Below, in pieces: positions 16,858 through 26,321 of a stretch of 64,000 nucleotides of DNA. The translations under genes were made by a program, and so were the position numbers. The stretch comes from Thiomicrorhabdus sp. Milos-T2 (GTDB lineage: Bacteria; Pseudomonadota; Gammaproteobacteria; Thiomicrospirales; Thiomicrospiraceae). A model generated the notes under the pieces. It was not told the origin of the DNA. It was given only the letters and a program-made list of their open reading frames with translations, and searched no databases. The DNA lies in assembly GCF_000702325.1 (NCBI RefSeq), contig NZ_KL370891.1, forward strand, positions 1,200,917 to 1,264,916, read 5' to 3'. The first letter of the stretch is position 1; the number at the start of each line of letters is the position of its first letter.

Positions 16858-19491
16858 ATGTCAGAGTTTGCACGTGAAATTATTCCAATAGCTTTAGAAG
16901 ATGAGATGGAGCAATCCTATTTAAGTTACGCAATGAGTGTAATTGTAGGGCGAGCGCTTCCAGATGTAAGAGATGGTTTAAAGCCAGTTCACCGTCGTGT
17001 TTTATATGCGATGAGTGTACTAAGTAATGACTTTAATAAGCCATATAAAAAATCGGCACGTATCGTCGGTGATGTAATTGGTAAATATCACCCGCATGGG
17101 GATACGGCAGTTTATGACACGATTGTTCGTATGGCTCAGCCATTCTCGTTACGTTATATGCTGGTTGATGGTCAAGGTAACTTTGGTTCGGTTGATGGTG
17201 ATTCACCTGCGGCTATGCGTTATACCGAAATTAGAATGGCCAAGATTGCGCATCAGCTATTAGCAGATCTAGAAAAAGAAACAGTTAATTTCGCAGAGAA
17301 CTATGACGGCTCAGAATCGGAACCTACCGTATTACCAACACGTATTCCAAACTTATTAGTTAATGGTTCATCCGGTATTGCCGTTGGTATGGCTACCAAT
17401 ATCCCTCCACACAACTTAACTGAAACCGTTAATGCCTGTTTAGCATACATTGAAAACCCTGAGATTGATGTAGCAGGCCTGATGGAACATATTCCTGGTC
17501 CAGATTTTCCAACGCATGGTTTAATTAATGGAACATCTGGAATTCGCGAAGCCTATGAAACTGGACGTGGACGTGTCAAAATTCGTTCTAAAACAGCTGT
17601 TGAAAACGATAAGTCTGGCAAATCACAAATTATTGTTAATGAACTGCCTTACCAGGTTAATAAGGCAAAACTGATTGAACGTATTGCTGAATTAGTTAAA
17701 GAGAAAAAGATTGAAGGTATTACCGGCTTAAGAGATGAGTCTGATAAAGACGGTATGCGTATCGTTATTGAGCTTCGTCGCGGTGAAGTGCCAGAAGTCA
17801 TTATTAACAACCTATACAAACAAACATCAATGCAAACAGTATTTGGTGTAAACATGGTTGCCTTAATTGATGGCCAGCCCAAACTGCTTAATTTAAAACA
17901 AGTGGTTGAAGCTTTTGTTAAACACCGTCGTGAAGTGGTTACTCGTCGTACCATTTTTGACTTACGTAAGGCTCGTGAAAAAGCTCATATTTTAGAAGGT
18001 TTAGCGGTTGCGTTAAACAATATTGATGAGATGATCGAGTTAATTAAAGCCTCTCCCAGCCCAGCAGTTGCTAAAGAGCGTATGCTTGAAAAAGCGTGGG
18101 CAATTGGAAAAGTGGTTGACCTTCTTGAAAATGTAGAAATGAAGGACGTACGTCCGGAAGACTTACCAGAAGGTTTTGGTGCAGAGGGTACTACTTATAA
18201 ATTATCGCCAACTCAAGCTCAAGCTATTCTTGAAATGCGTTTACACCGTTTAACGGGGTTAGAGCAAGATAAAATAATTGAAGAGTACAAAGGCTTAATT
18301 CTTAAAATCGCTGAGTTCTTAGAAATTTTAAGAAACCCTGATCGTTTGACTGAGGTGGTTAAAGAAGAGTTAGTTGAAGTCATAGAAAACTTTGGTGATG
18401 CTCGTCGTACAGAAATTGATTACAGCTATCAAGATTTAGATGCAGAAGACTTAATTGCGGTTGAAGATCGTATTGTGACTTTGTCGCAAGATGGATATAT
18501 TAAAACTCAACCATTAAGTGATTATCGTGCACAAAAACGTGGTGGTCGTGGTAAGTCGGCAACCGCCATGAAAGAAGAAGATGAAGTTGGCCAACTATTT
18601 GTAGCAAGCACGCATGACATGTTGTTGTGTTTCTCAAACAAAGGTAAATTGTACTGGCAAAAAACATGGCAATTACCTTTAGCTAGCCGAGGAAGTCGTG
18701 GTAAACCGATTATTAATGTTTTACCTCTAGAAGCAGATGAGCATATTACTTCTGTACTACCGGTTAATGAATTTGATGATCGTGTTGTCTTTATGGCAAC
18801 TCGTAACTCAGTTGTTAAGCGCGTAGCTTTAAAAGATTTCTCTCGCCCGCGTGCTAACGGGATTATTGCGGTTGATCTACTGGACGATGATGAATTAGTC
18901 GGTACAGCATTAACCGATGGTGAACAAGAAGTTATGTTGTTTAGCAATATCGGTAAGGCGATTCGATTTAAAGAAAGTGATGTTCGTGTAATGGGGCGTA
19001 CAGCCCGTGGTGTTCGCGGTATGAAGCTAGCTGATAATGCTAAAGTTATTAGTATGCAAATAGCCAGACCAGGAGCATTAATTCTTACTGCGACAGAAAA
19101 TGGTTTTGGTAAATGTACTCCTGTAGAAGATTACTCAACCATTAATCGTGGTGGACAAGGTGTTATCTCTATTAAAACAACTGAACGTAATGGTTCGGTC
19201 GTTTCTTCCGTTTCAGTTTCTGAAGATCAAGAGGTTGTATTAATAACAAATAAAGCCACATTGGTGAGAACTCGTGTTGGTGAGATATCAGTTGTTGGTC
19301 GCAATACTCAAGGTGTTAAGTTAATTAACGTTGGAAAAGGCGAGCAGGTTGTAGGGTTAGCCGTTGTTGATATTGAAGATGACGAAGAGCCTTTAGATGA
19401 AAATGGCGAAGCCAATATGGTTGATTCAACAGTAGCTGAAGCTACCACAGATTCAGCATCTAGCGACACTCAAGAAACTACTGAAGAATGA
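16858..19491 (+). CDS. gyrA: DNA gyrase subunit A
   Basis: This 877-residue breakage-reunion subunit of gyrase has the active-site Tyr122 in [10 protein letters not shown] and the quinolone-region sequence [11 protein letters not shown]. That gives Thr83 and Asp87 in E. coli numbering; Thr83 is the natural residue in several gammaproteobacteria. The C-terminal beta-pinwheel begins around residue 525 with the GyrA box-like QKRGGRGKS. The last 40 residues are acidic, as in many gyrases. With GyrB (not in the window) it introduces negative supercoils. It leads into serC, the arrangement seen in Pseudomonas. Confidence 0.98.
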   Translation: MSEFAREIIPIALEDEMEQSYLSYAMSVIVGRALPDVRDGLKPVHRRVLYAMSVLSNDFNKPYKKSARIVGDVIGKYHPHGDTAVYDTIVRMAQPFSLRYMLVDGQGNFGSVDGDSPAAMRYTEIRMAKIAHQLLADLEKETVNFAENYDGSESEPTVLPTRIPNLLVNGSSGIAVGMATNIPPHNLTETVNACLAYIENPEIDVAGLMEHIPGPDFPTHGLINGTSGIREAYETGRGRVKIRSKTAVENDKSGKSQIIVNELPYQVNKAKLIERIAELVKEKKIEGITGLRDESDKDGMRIVIELRRGEVPEVIINNLYKQTSMQTVFGVNMVALIDGQPKLLNLKQVVEAFVKHRREVVTRRTIFDLRKAREKAHILEGLAVALNNIDEMIELIKASPSPAVAKERMLEKAWAIGKVVDLLENVEMKDVRPEDLPEGFGAEGTTYKLSPTQAQAILEMRLHRLTGLEQDKIIEEYKGLILKIAEFLEILRNPDRLTEVVKEELVEVIENFGDARRTEIDYSYQDLDAEDLIAVEDRIVTLSQDGYIKTQPLSDYRAQKRGGRGKSATAMKEEDEVGQLFVASTHDMLLCFSNKGKLYWQKTWQLPLASRGSRGKPIINVLPLEADEHITSVLPVNEFDDRVVFMATRNSVVKRVALKDFSRPRANGIIAVDLLDDDELVGTALTDGEQEVMLFSNIGKAIRFKESDVRVMGRTARGVRGMKLADNAKVISMQIARPGALILTATENGFGKCTPVEDYSTINRGGQGVISIKTTERNGSVVSSVSVSEDQEVVLITNKATLVRTRVGEISVVGRNTQGVKLINVGKGEQVVGLAVVDIEDDEEPLDENGEANMVDSTVAEATTDSASSDTQETTEE

Positions 19492-19496
19492 TTAAA

Positions 19497-19529
19497 ATAA
19501 CCGACTATTTAATCTAAATAGTTGGTTAT
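19497..19529 (+). other. Hairpin between gyrA and serC
   Basis: ATAACCGACTATTTA and AAATAGTTGGTTAT can form a long stem just after the gyrA stop. It has no T run, so it may be a processing or stabilising structure and not a true terminator. Confidence 0.5.
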
Positions 19530-19588
19530 CTATATGGGTGCCTTCTTAAATAATGAAGGTATCCTTTTGATATTTAAGGATATAAAAA

Positions 19589-20683
19589 ATGGCGAGAGCA
19601 TTTAACTTTAGTGCTGGTCCAGCAATGTTACCTGAAGCGGTAATGCGAAAAGCAGAGTCTGAATTTTTGAACTGGCAAAATACAGGTATGTCAGTGATGG
19701 AGATGAGCCATCGCAGTAAAGAGTTTATGGGCGTGGTTCATAAAATGGAAGCAGACTTACGTGAAGTCATGCAAATTCCTGATAACTATAAAGTGATCTT
19801 TACGCATGGAGGAGCTTCATTGCAGTTTGCAGCGATTCCAATGAATTTAGCTCAACAAAATGACACTGTAGATTATTTAAATACCGGTGTTTGGTCAACT
19901 AAAGCGATTAAAGAAGCTTCTCGTTATGCCAATGTTAATGTTGTTGCGGGTGAAAAAGAGTCTAATCCCACAGAAGTTCCTGCAAAAAGTGAATGGAAGT
20001 TTTCTAGTGATGCGAAATATATTCATATCTGCGTCAATGAAACCATTACGGGTTTAGAGCTTAAAGATGAACATTTAGAGACAGTATTTGCACAAGGTAA
20101 ACCTGTTATTGCGGATATGTCATCCAATATTATGTGTCGCGAAATAGATGTCAGTAAATATGCCATGATTTATGCCGGTGCCCAAAAAAATATTGGGCCT
20201 GCAGGTTTAGCTATTGTGATTGTACGTGAAGATTTATTAGGAAAAGCGCGTTCAGATACTCCTACATTGATGAATTGGAATGTATACGCTAACAATGAAT
20301 CTATGTTTAATACACCAGCAACCTATTCTTGGTATTTAGCAGGCCTGGTATTTGATTGGATAAAAACAACGGGTGGTGTAAAGCATTTAGCGGATGTTAA
20401 TGCACGCAAAGCCACCAAGCTTTATGAATACATAGATTCAGAAGACTTCTATAAAAATAGTATTAATCCATCAGAACGTTCTTGGATGAATGTTACCTTT
20501 AATCTAAAAAACAATGACTTAGATGCAGTATTTTTAGAGAAATCTAAAGAAGCAGGCCTGTTAAGTTTAAAAGGTCATAAAGCATTTGGCGGTATGAGAG
20601 CAAGTATCTATAACGCTATGCCAGAAGCAGGGGTTGACGCTCTAATTGAGTTTATGCGTAAATTCGCTGCTGAAAATGCATAA
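19589..20683 (+). CDS. serC: Phosphoserine aminotransferase
   Basis: This 364-residue class V aminotransferase starts ARAFNFSAGPAMLPEAV, typical of SerC. The PLP lysine is Lys200 in GAQKNIGPAG. It converts 3-phosphohydroxypyruvate to phosphoserine and also serves pyridoxal phosphate synthesis. It heads the serC-pheA-hisC-tyrA-aroA group, 97 bp after gyrA and 54 bp before pheA. Two near-copies of the iterated palindrome core (AGCAGGCCTGGT at 20338, GCAGGCCTGTT at 20553) fall in the gene. Confidence 0.97.
   Translation: MARAFNFSAGPAMLPEAVMRKAESEFLNWQNTGMSVMEMSHRSKEFMGVVHKMEADLREVMQIPDNYKVIFTHGGASLQFAAIPMNLAQQNDTVDYLNTGVWSTKAIKEASRYANVNVVAGEKESNPTEVPAKSEWKFSSDAKYIHICVNETITGLELKDEHLETVFAQGKPVIADMSSNIMCREIDVSKYAMIYAGAQKNIGPAGLAIVIVREDLLGKARSDTPTLMNWNVYANNESMFNTPATYSWYLAGLVFDWIKTTGGVKHLADVNARKATKLYEYIDSEDFYKNSINPSERSWMNVTFNLKNNDLDAVFLEKSKEAGLLSLKGHKAFGGMRASIYNAMPEAGVDALIEFMRKFAAENA
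20338..20349. repeat. Iterated palindrome, 11 of 12 match
   Basis: AGCAGGCCTGGT within serC, read as AGLV. Confidence 0.55.
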
Positions 20684-20737
20684 CCACCTTGTAAATAGGT
20701 CTCAACGTATTTTATCGTTTTAATTCATAGGTTAATA

Positions 20738-21829
20738 ATGACAACTGAACAGGCACAACTGACAGAAATCCGTAATAAAATTGACTCTATTGATGAGCAG
20801 ATTCAGCTTTTAATTGGTCAACGAGCAGAGTGTGCTCAAAAAGTTGCCGATATTAAAACTCAAGGTGGAAATGTTGATGCCGTATTTTACCGACCTGAAC
20901 GTGAAGCTCAGGTTTTAAGATCGGTTAAAGCACGTAATACTAGTTTGTTGCCAGATGTTGAAATGGCAAAGCTTTTTAGAGAAATTATGTCAGCCTGTTT
21001 GGCTTTAGAACAGCCGGTATCCGTTGCTTATCTAGGGCCAGAAGGAAGTTATTCTCATGCCAGTGTTGTTAAGCAGTTTGGCTCATCAGCTCAAGCGATT
21101 GCCGTAACCACAATCGAAGACGTTTTTGCTACGGTTGAAAAAGGTGAATCCAATTACGGGATTGTTCCGGTTGAAAACTCATCTGAAGGCGTGGTGAAAT
21201 CCTCTCAAAATGAGTTGATTAAAAGCAACCTTAAGGTTTCAGGGGAAGTTGAGCTGCCGATTCATCACTGTTTGATGTCAAAATCCACTTCTCATAAAAG
21301 CATCAAAAAGGTTGTAGCCCACCAACAAGCTTTAGGGCAGTGTGAAGGCTGGTTAAAGAATAATCTACCTTGGGCTGAAGTGGAAGCAGTTCAATCCAAT
21401 GCTTTGGCGGCTAAATTAGCACAATCAGATAATACGCTAGCAGCCATTGCTTCTGAACAAGCAGCTCAGCTTTATCAGTTAATTATTTTAGATTCTCATA
21501 TAGAAGACTATAAAGATAATTCGACTAAATTTTGGGTTATTGGAAAAGAAGAAACTCAGCCAAGCGGTGAGGATAAAACAGCGTTAATCATTTCTATTCA
21601 CAATAAATCAGGTGCGTTATTGGATATTTTGAGCTGTTTTAGTCAGCGTAATATTAATATGACACGCATTGTCTCTAGGCCTTCAACGGATAAAACTTGG
21701 GATTATCTATTCTTTATTGATGTTTTAGGGCATCAAAATGATGAAAATTTAAAAGCGGCCTTGCAAGAAGTTCAATCTAAAGCGGCATTTTACAAACTTC
21801 TGGGATCATTCCCCGTTTCTCCCTTATAG
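20738..21829 (+). CDS. pheA: Bifunctional chorismate mutase / prephenate dehydratase (P-protein)
   Basis: This 363-residue protein has three domains. An AroQ-type chorismate mutase (about 5-95) has the KIDSIDEQIQLL and FYRPEREAQVL segments. The prephenate dehydratase follows, starting VAYLGPEGSYSHAS, with the catalytic-type STKFWVIG motif. The C-terminal ACT domain (about 280-358) begins ALIISIHNKSGALLDIL and would bind phenylalanine for feedback control. It makes phenylpyruvate from chorismate. No leader peptide or attenuator was seen upstream. It is followed by hisC 27 bp downstream. Confidence 0.97.
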   Translation: MTTEQAQLTEIRNKIDSIDEQIQLLIGQRAECAQKVADIKTQGGNVDAVFYRPEREAQVLRSVKARNTSLLPDVEMAKLFREIMSACLALEQPVSVAYLGPEGSYSHASVVKQFGSSAQAIAVTTIEDVFATVEKGESNYGIVPVENSSEGVVKSSQNELIKSNLKVSGEVELPIHHCLMSKSTSHKSIKKVVAHQQALGQCEGWLKNNLPWAEVEAVQSNALAAKLAQSDNTLAAIASEQAAQLYQLIILDSHIEDYKDNSTKFWVIGKEETQPSGEDKTALIISIHNKSGALLDILSCFSQRNINMTRIVSRPSTDKTWDYLFFIDVLGHQNDENLKAALQEVQSKAAFYKLLGSFPVSPL

Positions 21830-21856
21830 TCATTTTGACATGATAAAAGTACAAAT

Positions 21857-22984
21857 ATGAAATCAACTCCATTATTATTTTGTGATCAAGTTCAACCTCA
21901 AGTATTAGATATTAATCCTTATGTTCCTGGAAAACCGGTAAGCGACCTTCAGCGTGAGCTTGGCTTAGAAAATATTACTAAATTAGCCTCTAATGAAAAT
22001 CCATTAGGAGCTAGTTCTAATGTTATCAAAGCGATTCAGGATGAGTTGTCAGAAATTGCACGTTACCCTGATGGAAGCGCCTATGAACTCAAACAGGTTT
22101 TAGCACAGTTTTTAAATATCGATTCTGCACAGCTTGCTATTGGTAATGGATCTAATGAATTACTAGAATTAGTTGCTCGAGTCTTTGCCGGGCCTGGCGA
22201 TGAAATTATTTACTCGCAATATGCTTTTGCGGTTTACCCTATTTCTACGCAGATTGTAGGAGCAAATGGAGTAGAGGTTTTAGCCAAGAATTGGGGGCAT
22301 GATTTACCCGCGATGCTAGACGCTATTACGGATAAAACCAAAGTGATTTATATCGCTAATCCTAATAATCCAACGGGGACTTATTTTAGTAAACAAGAGT
22401 GGCAAGCTTTTATTAAATCGGTACCAAAACATGTCATTGTGGTACTGGATGAAGCCTATCTTGAATATGCACAGTCTTTTCTGGATGATAATACTTATTT
22501 TAACGGCGTTAATGATATTGAGGCTTATCCTAATTTATTAGTTTCGCGAACGTTTTCTAAAACGTATGGTTTAGCTTCGTTACGGATAGGTTATATGGTG
22601 GGAAATCCAGAAACCATTCAGTATATTAACCAGGTTAGAGAGCCTTTTAATGTAAATCATTATGCGCAAATTGCTGCAAAGCACGCTTTGGCAGATCAAG
22701 AATTTGTAAAACAAGCGGTAAAAGTTAATCAAGAGGGTATGCGTCAAATTCTTAGCGCTTTACAAGATTTATCGATTGAATTCATCCCTTCGATTGGTAA
22801 TTTTGTTTGTATTAATCTTGGTTCAAAAGCGCTTGAGTACAATCAAAAGCTTTTAGAGGAGGGAGTCATTGTTCGTCCTGTGGCTAATTATGGAATAGCT
22901 GAATACTTAAGGGTTTCCATTGGTACTCAAGTTGAAAATCAATACTTTATAGATGCACTAAAAAAGGTGTATCAAACCTTATGA
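21857..22984 (+). CDS. hisC: Histidinol-phosphate / aromatic aminotransferase HisC
   Basis: This 375-residue fold-type I aminotransferase has the PLP lysine Lys235 in TFSKTYGLASLRIGY, the NPNNPTGT motif, and an early KLASNENPLG. It lies between pheA and tyrA, where the HisC homologue of gammaproteobacteria often also transaminates phenylpyruvate and 4-hydroxyphenylpyruvate. Its TGA overlaps the tyrA ATG, so the two are translationally coupled. Whether a second hisC exists in the histidine operon cannot be seen here. Confidence 0.94.
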   Translation: MKSTPLLFCDQVQPQVLDINPYVPGKPVSDLQRELGLENITKLASNENPLGASSNVIKAIQDELSEIARYPDGSAYELKQVLAQFLNIDSAQLAIGNGSNELLELVARVFAGPGDEIIYSQYAFAVYPISTQIVGANGVEVLAKNWGHDLPAMLDAITDKTKVIYIANPNNPTGTYFSKQEWQAFIKSVPKHVIVVLDEAYLEYAQSFLDDNTYFNGVNDIEAYPNLLVSRTFSKTYGLASLRIGYMVGNPETIQYINQVREPFNVNHYAQIAAKHALADQEFVKQAVKVNQEGMRQILSALQDLSIEFIPSIGNFVCINLGSKALEYNQKLLEEGVIVRPVANYGIAEYLRVSIGTQVENQYFIDALKKVYQTL

Positions 22985-23871
22985 ACGTTGAGTTAACGAC
23001 TATTAATAAATTAAAAAAAATAACGATTATTGGTGTAGGTTTAATTGGTGGCTCTTTTGCCAAAGGCGTTAAACTAGCAGGCCTGGTAGAAGAAGTTGTT
23101 GGTTTTGGAAAAAACACGAAAAACCTCGAACTTGCTGTGAATTTAGGTGTAATTGATAGTTTTAGCACGGATATAGGTCATGCCGTTAAGGACAGCGATT
23201 TAGTTTTTCTAGCGGTGCCTTTAGGGGCTATGAAATCAGTCCTTCTTGATATGAAACCATATCTGTCTGAACAGACTATTATTACAGATGGTGGAAGTGC
23301 TAAAAGTAGCGTCATTCTATCTGCTCAAGAAGTTTTTGGTGAACTTCCAAAGCACTTTGTGCCCGGTCATCCAATCGCAGGAAAAGAAAAAAGTGGCGTT
23401 GCTGCTGCAGAAGCAAACTTATATATTGACCACCGTGTGATTTTGACGCCAACCGTCAATACCTCGCAAATGTCCTTAGAAACTGTTAAACACTTATGGA
23501 CTTCACTAGGGGCTAATGTGGAAATTATGAATGCTCAACAGCACGATGAAATTTTTGCAGCGACAAGTCACTTACCTCATCTTTTAGCCTATTCTTTAGT
23601 TGATATGCTAAATGAACATGAAGAGCTAGGAGATGTATTTAAATATACTGCGGGTGGATTTAGAGACTTTACTCGAATTGCTTCAAGTGATGCAGTGATG
23701 TGGCGGGATATTGCTGTATATAATTCTGATGCGATTACAAAGTGGCTTAAAAACTATGGTAATGCAATTGATGAATTAACTAAACTAGTCGAGCATAAGG
23801 ATGCTGAAGCACTTTATCGCCTTTTTGATGATGCCAAGAACGCTCGCGATAAACACATTGTAAACAAATAA
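22981..23871 (+). CDS. tyrA: Prephenate dehydrogenase
   Basis: This 296-residue NAD(P)-dependent enzyme of tyrosine synthesis has the dinucleotide-binding motif GVGLIGGSF, the VPGHPIAGKEKSGV stretch with the conserved histidine, and a helical C-terminal domain ATSHLPHLLAYSL. The start overlaps hisC (ATGA). In Pseudomonas the homologous domain is fused to AroA; here tyrA and aroA are separate genes and MITE copy 6 lies between them, 6 bp after the tyrA stop. Confidence 0.95.
   Translation: MNVELTTINKLKKITIIGVGLIGGSFAKGVKLAGLVEEVVGFGKNTKNLELAVNLGVIDSFSTDIGHAVKDSDLVFLAVPLGAMKSVLLDMKPYLSEQTIITDGGSAKSSVILSAQEVFGELPKHFVPGHPIAGKEKSGVAAAEANLYIDHRVILTPTVNTSQMSLETVKHLWTSLGANVEIMNAQQHDEIFAATSHLPHLLAYSLVDMLNEHEELGDVFKYTAGGFRDFTRIASSDAVMWRDIAVYNSDAITKWLKNYGNAIDELTKLVEHKDAEALYRLFDDAKNARDKHIVNK
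23076..23087. repeat. Iterated palindrome, 11 of 12 match
   Basis: AGCAGGCCTGGT within tyrA, read as AGLV, the same variant as in serC. Confidence 0.55.
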
Positions 23872-23877
23872 TTATTA

Positions 23878-24061
23878 GAGACCTTTGCACGAGAGTATGT
23901 ACGAGTAAAAATGGTTAAAATTCACCTGCTTTTTGTTGTACCCCAAGGGCACTTCCGTTGGGCGACAACTTGCGAATAGCTAGCTATTCCCTGCGTTTTC
24001 CGCCGCAATCAGGTAAATTTTTCCACATTTTTCTTTCGTACCTATCTCGTGCAAAGGTCTC
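23878..24061 (+). mobile_element. MITE copy 6 (184 bp, orientation A)
   Basis: The ends are GAGACCTTTGCACGAGAGTA and CTCGTGCAAAGGTCTC, with the central GAATAGCTAGCTATTC. It contains the ACCCCAAGGGCACTTCC / GTTGGGCGACAAC cassette in the left arm, as copies 3 and 7 do. TATTA precedes it and TATTT follows. It sits inside the aromatic operon, 6 bp after tyrA and 47 bp before aroA. Confidence 0.88.
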
Positions 24062-24108
24062 TATTTAATAAAAATACTCAGAACAAAGACAATTAAGAAT
24101 AGATAACT

Positions 24109-25449
24109 ATGTCAAACATTAAATTTAAAGTACAACCTGGTGGCACTATCAAAGGGCGCATTCGTGTGCCTGGCGATAAATCAATTTCACACAGAAGCAT
24201 TATGCTAGGCGCGCTAGCAGAAGGCACAACGACGGTTACCGGTTTTTTGGAAGGTGATGATGCCCTGGCTACATTGCAAGCTTTTCGAGAGATGGGGGTT
24301 GAGATTGAAGGTCCTGACAAAGGCAATGTCACTATTCATGGTGTCGGTCTGCGTGGCTTAAAAAAGCCTAATAAACCTTTAGATATGGGGAATTCTGGTA
24401 CTTCTACTCGTTTATTAGCCGGTATATTAGCTGGGCAAGATTTTGATTGTGAGTTAATTGGTGATGCTTCGCTTTCTAAAAGACCAATGAAGCGGGTAAC
24501 TGATCCGCTGAGATTAATGGGTGCAGACCTAGAAACTCAAGAAGGCGGAACTTTACCTATGACTATTCATGGTAAAGGCAAGACCTTAAAAGCGATTGAT
24601 TACACTTTGCCGATGGCTAGTGCACAAGTAAAGTCTTGTGTGCTTTTAGCCGGTTTATTCGCAGATGGACAAACTTGCGCTTTAGAACCTGCACCAACAC
24701 GTGACCACACTGAGCGTATGTTGAATGGTTTTGGCTATACAGTACATTCTGAAAAGCTAGATAATCAAAGAATGAAGGCTTGTCTAAATGGTGGTGGAAG
24801 ATTGACGGCTCGTCATATTGATGTGCCTTCAGATATCTCTTCGGCAGCATTTTTTATGGCCGCTGCTGCAGCTTCTAAAGGGTCTGATCTAGTCATAGAA
24901 CACGTTGGAATGAACCCTACACGTGTTGGAATTATTGATATTCTTAAATTGATGGGTGCAGATATCCAGCTTGAAAACTTTCATGAAGTTGGTGGAGAAC
25001 CCGTTGCAGATGTCCATGTTCGTTATGCACCTTTAAAAGGTATTAATATTCCAGAAGAGTTAGTTGCCTTAGCGATTGATGAGTTTCCAGTTTTATTCGT
25101 CGTTGCTTCTACTGCAGAAGGGCAAACCGTCTTAACCGGTGCCGAAGAATTGCGAGTAAAAGAATCAGACCGTATACAAGTTATGGCAGATGCTTTAATT
25201 GCAGTGGGTATTGATGCCCAACCAACTCCCGATGGAATGATTATTAATGGTGGTACTCAAAAAAACCAAAATGCAGTCATTCAAAGTCATCATGATCACC
25301 GCATATCAATGGCCATGACAATTGCGGGCTTGAATGCGGTGTCTGAAATTGTTATTGATGATTGTGCTAACGTTAATACATCCTTTCCAGTTTTTGTTGA
25401 TCTTATTAATGAAGTTGGTATGAACGTAAATGTTTTTGAGGAATCTTGA
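24109..25449 (+). CDS. aroA: 3-phosphoshikimate 1-carboxyvinyltransferase (EPSP synthase)
   Basis: This 446-residue enzyme joins shikimate-3-phosphate and PEP in the chorismate pathway. Landmarks are the N-terminal GDKSISHRSIMLGALAEG, the MGNSGTSTRLLAGIL active-site loop, and a late EELRVKESDRI. The GNSGTSTR motif with alanine-rich context resembles class II-type enzymes of Pseudomonas and relatives. It precedes cmk by 2 bp. Transcription from upstream must cross MITE copy 6, unless a promoter lies in the element or the 47-bp leader. Confidence 0.97.
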   Translation: MSNIKFKVQPGGTIKGRIRVPGDKSISHRSIMLGALAEGTTTVTGFLEGDDALATLQAFREMGVEIEGPDKGNVTIHGVGLRGLKKPNKPLDMGNSGTSTRLLAGILAGQDFDCELIGDASLSKRPMKRVTDPLRLMGADLETQEGGTLPMTIHGKGKTLKAIDYTLPMASAQVKSCVLLAGLFADGQTCALEPAPTRDHTERMLNGFGYTVHSEKLDNQRMKACLNGGGRLTARHIDVPSDISSAAFFMAAAAASKGSDLVIEHVGMNPTRVGIIDILKLMGADIQLENFHEVGGEPVADVHVRYAPLKGINIPEELVALAIDEFPVLFVVASTAEGQTVLTGAEELRVKESDRIQVMADALIAVGIDAQPTPDGMIINGGTQKNQNAVIQSHHDHRISMAMTIAGLNAVSEIVIDDCANVNTSFPVFVDLINEVGMNVNVFEES

Positions 25450-25451
25450 TT

Positions 25452-26120
25452 ATGTCTAATATCCCAGTAGTCACCATTGATGGTCCAAGCGGCGTTGGGA
25501 AGGGCACCTTAGCCCAATACCTAACATGTAAAACGGGTTATCATTTATTGGATAGCGGTGCAATTTACCGTGCTTTAGCTTTTGGTGCCGTTAAAAATAC
25601 AATGGCATTAGATGATATACCAGGCCTGGTAAAACTCGCGGAAACACTTCCGGTTGAGTTCAAAGCAACCAGTATTTTATATGATGGTGAGGATGTTACC
25701 TCTAAAGTCCGTACTGAAGAAGTGGCTGGTGTTGCTTCTACAGTCGCAGTAATTCCTGAAGTACGTGCCGCCTTGTTACAGCGACAAAAAGACTTTGCAG
25801 AGTTACCAGGCCTGGTAGCGGATGGTCGTGATATGGGAACGGTTGTCTTTCCGGAATCACCTTTAAAGCTGTATTTAACGGCTTCTGCTGAAGTAAGGGC
25901 AAAAAGACGTGTTAAACAGTTGAAAAACCAAGGAATTGATGCTAACATTGTTCAGATAACTCAAGACATCCAAGAAAGGGATGAGAGAGATACAGGTCGA
26001 AAGACAGCTCCTCTCAAACCTGCAGACGATGCAATTGTGATAGATACTTCGGATTTAGATATCCAAGAAGTGTGTCAAAAAGCGATGTCTTTATTGTGGG
26101 AGCGAAACTTAATGAAATAA
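25452..26120 (+). CDS. cmk: Cytidylate kinase
   Basis: This 222-residue CMP/dCMP kinase has the P-loop DGPSGVGKGTLAQYL at its N-terminus, a YRALAFGA substrate segment, DGRDMGTVVFP, and the RDERDTGRKTAPL lid-side motif. The start is ATG 25452 with GAGGAA 8 bp upstream; an in-frame TTG at 25446 is rejected. It lies between aroA and rpsA, as in most gammaproteobacteria. Two exact copies of the iterated palindrome occur in this short gene. Confidence 0.97.
   Translation: MSNIPVVTIDGPSGVGKGTLAQYLTCKTGYHLLDSGAIYRALAFGAVKNTMALDDIPGLVKLAETLPVEFKATSILYDGEDVTSKVRTEEVAGVASTVAVIPEVRAALLQRQKDFAELPGLVADGRDMGTVVFPESPLKLYLTASAEVRAKRRVKQLKNQGIDANIVQITQDIQERDERDTGRKTAPLKPADDAIVIDTSDLDIQEVCQKAMSLLWERNLMK
25619..25630. 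repeat. Iterated palindrome ACCAGGCCTGGT
   Basis: Exact copy in cmk, read as IPGLVK. Confidence 0.9.
25804..25817. repeat. Iterated palindrome ACCAGGCCTGGT
   Basis: Exact copy at 25805-25816, extended by T and A to 14 bp, in cmk, read as LPGLVA. It lies only 174 bp from the preceding copy. Confidence 0.9.
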
Positions 26121-26181
26121 GTTTTAATCTTGGCAAGTTATTAAAAATCAGTCTTAATTGATTGATTTTAAAAGTTTTTCT

Positions 26182-26213
26182 AAATCCCTGGTCTTTTCTT
26201 AGTCCGGGGATTT
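26182..26213 (+). terminator. Terminator-like hairpin between cmk and rpsA
   Basis: AAATCCCTGG and CCGGGGATTT form a 10-bp stem with one T-G pair, followed by GTATTTT. It may end or attenuate the upstream operon. Confidence 0.55.
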
Positions 26214-26321
26214 GTATTTTCTGCTGGCTTTTGGGAAGCTGGCAATTATTAACTGACCCGACTATTTACTTAAACCCCATTTGCGGTAAGTAAGCGGTAT
26301 GAAAAATTGGTAATATTATCC

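Noticed and set aside
17090-17120. Thr83 of GyrA as a quinolone-resistance mutation
   Set aside because: Thr83 is the wild-type residue in several gammaproteobacteria, and Asp87 is intact.
18522-18947. 141-codon antisense frame in gyrA
   Set aside because: Shadow of the gyrA coding sequence, with no start signals.
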